Source: Streptomyces sp. NBC_00083
GTDB lineage: Bacteria > Actinomycetota > Actinomycetes > Streptomycetales > Streptomycetaceae
Assembly (NCBI RefSeq): GCF_026343295.1
Contig: NZ_JAPELY010000006.1
Coordinates: 1 to 52,694, forward strand
Length of the DNA: 52,694 nucleotides
Direction of reading: 5' to 3'
Position 1 is the first letter of the stretch. The number at the start of each line of letters is the position of its first letter. The position numbers were made by a program, and so were the translations under genes. Shown piece by piece: positions 47,832 through 52,694 of the stretch. Below the pieces are notes generated by a model, which was not told the DNA's origin, did not search any database, and saw only the letters and a list, made by a program, of their open reading frames with translations.

Positions 47832-48656
47832 ATGAATGCGAGACCGAAGATGACCCGGTTCTGGCCGCCCGGCGAGAGCACCAGCCGACCGCTCGCCCCG
47901 CGCGTCGCCGCGCCCCGTGAGCCGGTCGACCCGGCCCGGATCGGCCGCCGTGTTGTACGGCGCCGGGCGAAGGGCATGGACGCCGACGCCATCGCGGCGG
48001 CCCTCGAGGACGCACGCTTCCACGCCCGGCAGGCGTCCCGGCACGAGGACCTGGCCGACGACGCCCGCGGCCCGGCGGAGCTCACGGAGTGGGAACGCAT
48101 CGACCAGCTGCTCGCCGCCGCGCCCGCGGGCACCGTCTACGACCCGGACGTCGACGACGTCGTCCAGGCCGAGCTCACCGCCGAAGCCGCGGCCGCCGCC
48201 GCCCGGGAAGCTGACCTGCGCGAAGCAATGCGGATCGCGGCCCGCGCCGACGAGCTCCAGGCGCTGCGCGAGCTCGGCACCCTGGAGCAGACCGAGCCCC
48301 GTACCGGTGACGAAGCCGTCCGTGACGAGCTGACCCGGCGAGCCGGCGGGTACGTCCAGGCCGACGTCGACGCCTGGCTCGCCCACGCCCTGGCCGCACA
48401 CCTCGGGCACTACCGCGACCCCGCCGCCCGCGAGGAAGCCGCCGGCCTTCTCACGCCACCGGTCCTCGCGCACGCCGCGCTGCTCGCCGAACTCGCCCGC
48501 CTGGTCCCCGGCGCCGACGTCAACGAGCTGGCGTTCGCGGCCCGGCTCGCCGCCACCGAGCCCGAAGCCGCCGGCGCGCTCGCCGCGTTCCTCACCCGCG
48601 TCGAAGGAACGCCACCGAGCCGACCGCCTGCGGGCCCAGACCCGGTGTCACGCTGA
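47832..48656 (+). CDS. Hypothetical Ala/Arg/Glu-rich helical protein
   Basis: A protein of 274 residues (ATG 47832, possible later ATG 47850). Basic N-terminus (RIGRRVVRRRAKGMDADAIA), then long charged helices (ARFHARQASRHEDLADDARG, READLREAMRIAARADELQA, LTPPVLAHAALLAELARLVP). Likely coiled-coil or bundle. No domain recognised. The start of the TGTCACGCT repeat array overlaps its end. Confidence 0.6.
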   Translation: MNARPKMTRFWPPGESTSRPLAPRVAAPREPVDPARIGRRVVRRRAKGMDADAIAAALEDARFHARQASRHEDLADDARGPAELTEWERIDQLLAAAPAGTVYDPDVDDVVQAELTAEAAAAAAREADLREAMRIAARADELQALRELGTLEQTEPRTGDEAVRDELTRRAGGYVQADVDAWLAHALAAHLGHYRDPAAREEAAGLLTPPVLAHAALLAELARLVPGADVNELAFAARLAATEPEAAGALAAFLTRVEGTPPSRPPAGPDPVSR

Positions 48657-48790
48657 CAGAAAGTGACTGTCACGCTCCCTCGCGATGTCAGATCTTACGT
48701 GTCACGCTGCCTCGAATCTGTCCCTGTTTGTCCGTTTCTCGGGGGTGTAGGGCTCTCCAGAGGACGTTTTCGGGGGTGGAGCGTGACACT
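48645..48790. repeat. GTGTCACGCT iterons
   Basis: Direct copies at 48645 (GTGTCACGCT), 48668 (TGTCACGCTCCCTCG) and 48699 (GTGTCACGCTGCCTCG), and an inverted AGCGTGACACT at 48780-48790. A palindrome GTGACTGTCAC overlaps the second at 48663-48673. They sit upstream of the antitoxin-toxin pair. Confidence 0.7.
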
Positions 48791-48925
48791 CAAGATTGGA
48801 CCTCACGCGCACTTGTGAGTAATACGGAGCGTAGTTACGGGCCGGGTTCCGGCGGAGTGCTCCCGGGCCCGCCTGCCCAGCGATACCTTGGTGAGAGAAG
48901 CCAGTTCTGCCCTCTGGAGTCCTCG

Positions 48926-49162
48926 ATGAGCGAACAGCCGGCCCCCGCCGACACCACTGTCCGGCAGCAGCTGGAGCCCGCCGCCGCCGACGGACTGCGC
49001 GCGTACGCGGCCCGGACCCGCGAGAGCGCCGACCAGCTCGCCGCCGTCCTGGAGGACATCGCCGCCAACGGCCTGCCCGCGGTGGAGGACTGCACGCCGT
49101 GGGAGGACCTGCGCGAGGCTCACCTCGCCCGGCTCGCCGCCCAGCGCCCGGCCGTCGCCTGA
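48926..49162 (+). CDS. Probable antitoxin
   Basis: A protein of 78 residues with ATG at 48926 and TGGAG upstream. Helical and acidic (QQLEPAAADGLRAYAARTRE, SADQLAAVLEDIAANGLPA). The stop overlaps the next start (TGATG). Short acidic upstream partner of a RelE-like protein fits a type II antitoxin; no DNA-binding motif is obvious, and the role is inferred from arrangement. Confidence 0.6.
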   Translation: MSEQPAPADTTVRQQLEPAAADGLRAYAARTRESADQLAAVLEDIAANGLPAVEDCTPWEDLREAHLARLAAQRPAVA

Positions 49163-49434
49163 TGCCCGCACCGCACGGCCCGCGCCGCGCCCGGATCGCG
49201 TTCTCCGACTCCGCCGCCAAGCAGCTGGACGCCATCACCAGCGAAGCCGAGCTGCACGCCCTGGACCGCGCCCTGGTCGTCATCTCCGTCGACCCCGACG
49301 CCGGCGAACTCCTCCCCGGCGACAGCACCGGCCCGCGGCTGCGCCAGTACGTTGACGACGTCGAACGCGTCCGGCTCGTGTACTGGGTGACCGCGTTGAA
49401 GACCGTCGTCGTGGTCGCCTTCATCGAGGTCTGA
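49162..49434 (+). CDS. RelE/ParE-like toxin
   Basis: A protein of 90 residues. ARIAFSDSAAKQLDAITSEA, then ELHALDRALVVISVDPDAGE, GPRLRQYVDDVERVRLVYWV and KTVVVVAFIEV give the RelE-superfamily pattern of helices followed by a beta-sheet with basic residues. The start is coupled to the antitoxin. A toxin here would stabilise the plasmid by killing or arresting cells that lose it. Activity cannot be judged from sequence. Confidence 0.65.
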   Translation: MPAPHGPRRARIAFSDSAAKQLDAITSEAELHALDRALVVISVDPDAGELLPGDSTGPRLRQYVDDVERVRLVYWVTALKTVVVVAFIEV

Positions 49435-49544
49435 CCCGCGACGTCCGGGACCAGGCCGACCGGCTGCTGCTCGCCGGAGTCGACGAGGCCGGCGCCGACC
49501 ACGAGGACGGTCAGCAGCGGATCGGCGTCTTCGTCGTTTGGTGA
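49431..49544 (+). CDS. Possible short frame with CTG start after the toxin
   Basis: CTG at 49431 overlaps the toxin stop (CTGA) and opens LTRDVRDQADRLLLAGVDEA, ending in IGVFVVW. The codon use looks coding. It mirrors the CTGA overlap at 19486-19489. It may also be a decayed fragment. Confidence 0.35.
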   Translation: MTRDVRDQADRLLLAGVDEAGADHEDGQQRIGVFVVW

Positions 49545-49575
49545 GGGATCGGGTCCGCCGGTTGGTGAGGGATCG
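49537..49575. repeat. Direct repeat TTGGTGAGGGATCG
   Basis: TTTGGTGAGGGATCG (49537-49551) and GTTGGTGAGGGATCG (49561-49575), 24 bp apart. Confidence 0.6.
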
Positions 49576-49593
49576 CTCGCGTAAGAGGAATAC

Positions 49594-49728
49594 CTAGGAC
49601 TGACTGACCAGATGACGAGCGCGCTCTCCGCACCCGCCGTAGGCGAGATACCGGTGGTAGAGGCTGCGCAAGACCTCGCTGACGCGGATGTTCGGTTGGC
49701 GGTTCTGGTGGGTGCGCAGCATTCGCAC
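49594..49728 (-). CDS. Possible 44-residue mini-protein (VRMLRT..)
   Basis: GTG at 49728 (ATG 49722) gives VRMLRTHQNRQPNIRVSEVL then RSLYHRYLAYGGCGER. The first 20 bases are identical to those of the mini-frame at 10700. Tyr/Arg-rich, basic. Expression unproven. Confidence 0.35.
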   Translation of the reverse strand: MRMLRTHQNRQPNIRVSEVLRSLYHRYLAYGGCGERARHLVSQS

Positions 49729-49975
49729 GGTCGGGCGGAGCTCACCAGCGCGCCCGTAGCGCCACGGCTCACATGATCCTTCCCGGCGCTGTGCGGCCTC
49801 CTGCGCCGCTCTGAGCGGTTCCGGGCTCCCGTACAACGATCACGGGCCTCTCGGGCTCTCACAGCGGCGTACAGCGCTTCGCGGCGTCGGGTGTCTCCGC
49901 GGTTCGGCTCCTGCGCCGGTGATCTCGTCTCCCGGCCGCGAGCTCTGCTCTCAGGGGGGAGAGTTCAACCCGCAC

Positions 49976-50174
49976 GTAGGTACTACAACTACTTACCTAC
50001 ATTGGGGTGCAAGAGACGGCCCGGCCCGGCCCCGCTTGGGCGGCCCCGCCGGCCTCCTGGCGCGGGGCCCCGATGTGGACCTCCAGCACCACCCAGACCC
50101 TTGCACCCTTCTGCTTGCTGCACGAGCTGCTGCTCCTGGTGGTGAAGGGTGCAAGGGCAGCACAGGGGTGCAAG
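49976..50174. repeat. Inverted repeat and GGGTGCAAG iterons
   Basis: GTAGGTA (49976-49982) and TACCTAC (49994-50000) form an AT-richer inverted repeat. GGGTGCAAG follows at 50006-50014, 50147-50155 and 50166-50174, and inverted as CTTGCACCC at 50100-50108. CCCTTGCACCCTTC (50098-50111) and GAAGGGTGCAAGGG (50144-50157) make a perfect 14-bp stem. The whole gap 49729-50514 shows no convincing gene. Confidence 0.65.
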
Positions 50175-50311
50175 ACCGGGTGCTGCCCCGGCCGCCCGGC
50201 TCGCGGTGCAGCACTTGCCCGACCCAGACGGCACACGGGTGCTGCACGGGTAGCAAGGCCGGCCTCACCAGGTGCAGCAACAGCGCAGCAGTCCGGCCCG
50301 GCCGTCGGCGG

Positions 50312-50445
50312 TTGTTCTGCTGCTCCAGAACAAGCCGGTTCACCTGGTGCTACCACCTACTCGCTGCGGGCCGTCCGGCGCGGACCGCGCGGTGGCTCGC
50401 GTTTGTTCTGCTCCTCCAGAACAACCCGGTTTAGCTAGTGCTACC
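50312..50445. repeat. 22-bp inverted repeats and 43-bp elements, left copies
   Basis: TTGTTCTG-N6-CAGAACAA at 50312-50333 and 50403-50424. Each is followed one base later by CCGGTT(C/T)A(C/G)CT(G/A)GTGCTACC (50335-50354; 50426-50445), making two direct 43-bp elements. The inverted copy is at 51652-51694. Confidence 0.85.
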
Positions 50446-50467
50446 GGCTCGGTGGAGGGCATGAAGA

Positions 50468-50494
50468 AGGCGCCGCACTCCTGGTGCGGCGCCT
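50468..50494 (-). terminator. Terminator after the RepL-like gene
   Basis: AGGCGCCGCA (50468-50477) pairs with TGCGGCGCCT (50485-50494). Confidence 0.85.
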
Positions 50495-50514
50495 GGGACC
50501 TTCGGTGGGACGGT

Positions 50515-50934
50515 TCAGCCGGTGGCGGCCAGGTTGGCCATCTGGGCGGCGAACCGGGCCCGTCGCTGCTCGGTGAAGCGGCCGGGTTCGGCGGCCTTGA
50601 TCTCCGGGACCTTCATGACGGGGGAGGACACCTTGCCGCCGGTCAGCAGCGGGTGGAGCTGGTAGAGCCCGTCTTCCAGGCTCCAGGCGAGTCCGCACTC
50701 GCGTAGCTCCTTGAAGCCGCGGTTCACCGTCGGCTTGCTCGCGCCCAGCTCGCGCGCCATCTCGTTCTGGCTGATCGAGGCGGTGCCGTTCTCCGGGTCG
50801 CTGAGGTACAGCAGCTCGTCCAGGACGCGGCGGCCGGCGGTGGAGACGTCGACCAGGGCCAGGAGGCGCAGCACGGCACGGGGAATCGTGACAGGGGCCT
50901 CTGTGGGAGGGCTGGGGACGTAAGAGCTGCTCAC
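50515..50934 (-). CDS. RepL-like winged-helix protein
   Basis: A protein of 139 residues from the GTG at 50934, GAGG upstream. The core (STAGRRVLDELLYLSDPENG, TASISQNEMARELGASKPTV, NRGFKELRECGLAWSLEDGL then YQLHPLLTGG) is a winged helix like that of plasmid replication/maintenance RepL proteins. It lies between the two sets of TTGTTCTG inverted repeats. It might bind them as initiator or repressor. A MarR/ArsR-type regulator is an alternative. Confidence 0.65.
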   Translation of the reverse strand: MSSSYVPSPPTEAPVTIPRAVLRLLALVDVSTAGRRVLDELLYLSDPENGTASISQNEMARELGASKPTVNRGFKELRECGLAWSLEDGLYQLHPLLTGGKVSSPVMKVPEIKAAEPGRFTEQRRARFAAQMANLAATG

Positions 50935-50989
50935 GGAGCCTCACCACTTCCGATCAGGTCGACGTGTAACGAGGATATGCCGCGCGAGG

Positions 50990-51610
50990 TCATGCGCTGG
51001 CCTTGCGGACCGGCCGCCTCTGGCGCAGCGTCACAACCTTCTCCTTGCGGCGGGCGGACTCCACGGCCTTCTTCTCCACCTCGCGCGCCTGGCGCCACTC
51101 GGTGGGGTAGTCGGAGTGCGGGATGAGGCAGGACGGGCCCTCCGCGCTGTTCCAGAGCGCCTGCCACTTCTCCTGCTCGCCCGAGGTGCCGGCCACCGTC
51201 AGCCACGGGTTCAGCTGAAGCACGCCGCGCTTGGCGGTCCGCATCCAGCCGATGTGCGCGAAGAACTGGCTGGCCTCGTTCACCGAGGCCGCCGACAGGT
51301 TGCACCGGGCCTGGAGGTCGCGCTGGTTGGTCTTCACGAAGCCGCGGGCGGCAGCCCGGGTCTGGTCGTCGGCGCGGTTGGCGTTCTGCAGCGCCACGAG
51401 CTTGCACCAGACCTGGAACCAGCTCCCGGGCATCTTGAGACTGCCGAGCACGTCCATCAGCAGCCGGGCGTCCAGCACGTAGCCGCTGCACTCCGCGCTC
51501 GCGGCGAACTCCCGGCCCTTGATCTTCTCCACGCCCAGGATCAAGCCGCCCTTGCCGTCCGACCGCGCAACCACGCGCTCGCCGGGGCGGACGATCGGCA
51601 GCTGTTCCAT
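50990..51610 (-). CDS. RepL-like replication or regulatory protein
   Basis: A protein of 206 residues from the ATG at 51610 (MEQLPIVRPGERVVARSDGK), GGAGG 9 nt upstream; a GTG two codons earlier is too close to it. A small beta N-terminus precedes a winged-helix region (GSWFQVWCKLVALQNANRAD, NQRDLQARCNLSAASVNEAS and FFAHIGWMRTAKRGVLQLNP). The tail is basic (EKVVTLRQRRPVRKAS). The pattern resembles RepL more than any regulator family. It starts just inside the right-hand inverted repeats, so it is likely controlled by them. Confidence 0.65.
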   Translation of the reverse strand: MEQLPIVRPGERVVARSDGKGGLILGVEKIKGREFAASAECSGYVLDARLLMDVLGSLKMPGSWFQVWCKLVALQNANRADDQTRAAARGFVKTNQRDLQARCNLSAASVNEASQFFAHIGWMRTAKRGVLQLNPWLTVAGTSGEQEKWQALWNSAEGPSCLIPHSDYPTEWRQAREVEKKAVESARRKEKVVTLRQRRPVRKASA

Positions 51611-51651
51611 CAGCACAGTCCTCCAGAGATGATCAACGTTTCAGCCTGCAC

Positions 51652-51795
51652 GGTAGCACTAGGTAAACCGGCTTGTTCTAGAGGGGCAGAACAAACCGTG
51701 GCTCACAGTTACCTGATGACCCGTCAGGTTCGGGGCCCGTTTGTTCTGGATCTCCAGAACACCCAGGACGCGTTTGTTCTGGAAACCTAGAACAA
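51652..51795. repeat. 22-bp inverted repeats, right copies (one in 43-bp inverted element)
   Basis: GGTAGCACTAGGTAAACCGG (51652-51671) plus TTGTTCTA-N6-CAGAACAA (51673-51694) is the inverted 43-bp element. Two more 22-bp repeats follow at 51741-51762 (TTGTTCTG/CAGAACAC) and 51774-51795 (TTGTTCTG/TAGAACAA). They lie directly upstream of the RepL-like gene. Confidence 0.85.
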
Positions 51796-52401
51796 ACGGT
51801 TTCGCATCACCGCAGGTCAGAGCCGGTTTCGGCGTGGAACGCTCTTATGTGTCACTAGAGCTCAACCACCACGCGAACCCCGGCCGACACGCCCCGGCGC
51901 GTACGGGGCAAGCAGCTGGCAGCGGCGGGCGTGTCGCCGTCGACAGCCACCGGATCGAGGGGGCCGGCCTCCGTGGCTGAGGCGGCTTCGCGTGCGGCAC
52001 CGCGCCCTCGTGCGGGCCGTGGACGGCAGCAGCGGCTCTGAGTCTCGGGTGGTGCCGACCGTGACGTTCAAAAGCGAGGAAGCGTGGCCGGTGCCGGTGG
52101 ACGGTTCCGCCGCCCGGCCCGGGGGGCCGTTCGGCTCCGGTACCTCCGCAGGCCGGAATTCGAGCTTTCCGATATCCGAGGTACCGTTCTGTGGCTCGGG
52201 TCCACGACTTCGCAATTCGTTATTCCTCGCGTGAGTGGTGGGAAACGAATTCAGGCGCTGACCTTGAATCAAAAGCCGCGCCCCGTCCGGGTGGTTGGGG
52301 GGTGTCCCGTGTTTCCGCCAACGGTACATGCTGCATCAACCCGATGCACGCGGTACACTAGAACCCACACGAACGAGCGACCCCCATCTCGTAGCCAGCC
52401 C
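51796..52401. other. Gene-free subtelomeric spacer
   Basis: No convincing gene on either strand; frames present have irregular codon use and lower GC. The only structure is an imperfect inverted repeat, GTAC..GCATC (52324-52337) / GATGC..GTAC (52343-52356). Confidence 0.6.
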
Positions 52402-52694
52402 GGCCCGCGCCAGCGGGCCCCAAGGGACTGGAGGCGCAGCCGGAAGGACCGTCAGGCGGGGGAGCGCAGCGGACCCGCCGGGAGCGCCCAGCGCTCCCCA
52501 ACTCCCGTACTGGAGGCCCCACTAGCCGCACCCACGGACCCGATCGGCCCGGCCGCGCACCGCGCGGCCAGCCGGGCGCGCAGCGGCCGGCCCCACTGCC
52601 TCCAGGAGCGCAGCGGAGGGAGGCGCCCACGCTCCGCGTGGGCGAAGGGAGCGCAGCGACTGCGCCCCTTGCACATCGCGCAGCGATGTGGTAC
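52402..52694. other. Right telomere of a linear Streptomyces replicon
   Basis: Read from the end on the minus strand it starts GTACCACATCGCTGCGCGAT, the archetypal Streptomyces telomere from base 13 on; about 12 terminal bases (CCCGCGGAGCGG in the known sequence) are missing. Palindromes: CACATCGC-GCA-GCGATGTG (52672-52690), CGCCCACGC-TCC-GCGTGGGCG (52624-52644), GGCCGCGC-ACC-GCGCGGCC (52551-52569), GGGAGCGC-CCA-GCGCTCCC (52480-52498), GGCCCGC/GCGGGCC (52402-52419). Three-nt loops are typical of these telomeres, which are patched by Tpg/Tap. Confidence 0.95.

Noticed and set aside
49729..50311. Possible gene between the mini-frame and the RepL-like genes
   Set aside because: Open frames are short, Cys/Arg-rich on all frames and are disrupted by the iterons; treated as non-coding.
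50312..51694. Insertion sequence bounded by the 43-bp inverted elements
   Set aside because: No transposase-like protein between them and no flanking target duplication seen; the proteins look like winged-helix initiators or regulators.
50312..51795. LexA/SOS boxes
   Set aside because: GTTCT-N8-AGAAC arms are reversed and spaced differently from the Gram-positive GAAC-N4-GTTC box.

Overview
The window is high-GC actinomycete DNA, almost certainly Streptomyces. Evidence is the strong third-position GC bias, frequent GTG starts, translationally coupled overlapping genes, a WhiB protein, XRE-DUF5753/DUF6879 regulators and, decisively, a tap-tpg operon plus an archetypal Streptomyces telomere at the right edge. 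Read inward from base 52694, the complementary strand starts GTACCACATCGC and runs through closely spaced palindromes with 3-nt loops. This matches the known archetypal telomere minus roughly its first 12 nt. The window is therefore the right terminal ~52.7 kb of a linear replicon. ParA, replication, relaxase and transfer genes make a linear plasmid much likelier than a chromosome arm.

Layout. 1-6.0 kb: end of a helicase gene, an XRE/DUF6879 regulatory operon, and a replication-relaxation family protein. 6.1-8.1 kb: two tandem paralogous genes, then an 0.8-kb gene-free block of iteron-like repeats. 8.1-10.4 kb: a short MobF/TrwC relaxase with a small basic partner and a possible oriT. 10.5-13.2 kb: a RelE-like protein and a parA/partner operon with a repeated palindrome (CTCCCCA..TGGGGAG). 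13.4-34.5 kb: a long minus-strand region of small genes, many joined by 1-4 nt stop/start overlaps. It includes nudix, ASCH, GGDEF, P-loop kinase and zinc-ribbon proteins, then membrane proteins, an FtsK/TraB-type translocase, a very large low-complexity protein, a DUF2637 coiled-coil protein and WhiB.

34.9-39.7 kb (plus strand): a GntR/UTRA regulator of KorSA type, a stand-alone UTRA protein, an XRE/TPR regulator and a 1.2-kb structured leader. 39.7-43.2 kb: a winged-helix replication-initiator-like protein overlapping a DciA (DUF721) helicase-loader homologue. 43.3-47.8 kb: tap, tpg, a GNAT gene and a second, divergent tpg. 48.6-49.5 kb: an iteron array and a RelE-like toxin/antitoxin pair. 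50-51.8 kb: two winged-helix RepL-like proteins bracketed by copies of a 22-bp inverted repeat and a larger 43-bp element. 52.4-52.7 kb: the telomere.

How it fits together. Internal replication could start at the rep-dciA locus and/or the RepL-like locus. The ends would then be patched by Tap/Tpg protein priming. ParA and its partner would partition the replicon. Transfer looks like a combination of a MobF relaxase and a TraB-like dsDNA pump, controlled by GntR/UTRA, XRE and WhiB regulators. Function calls rest on motifs and family knowledge only; no database search was run.
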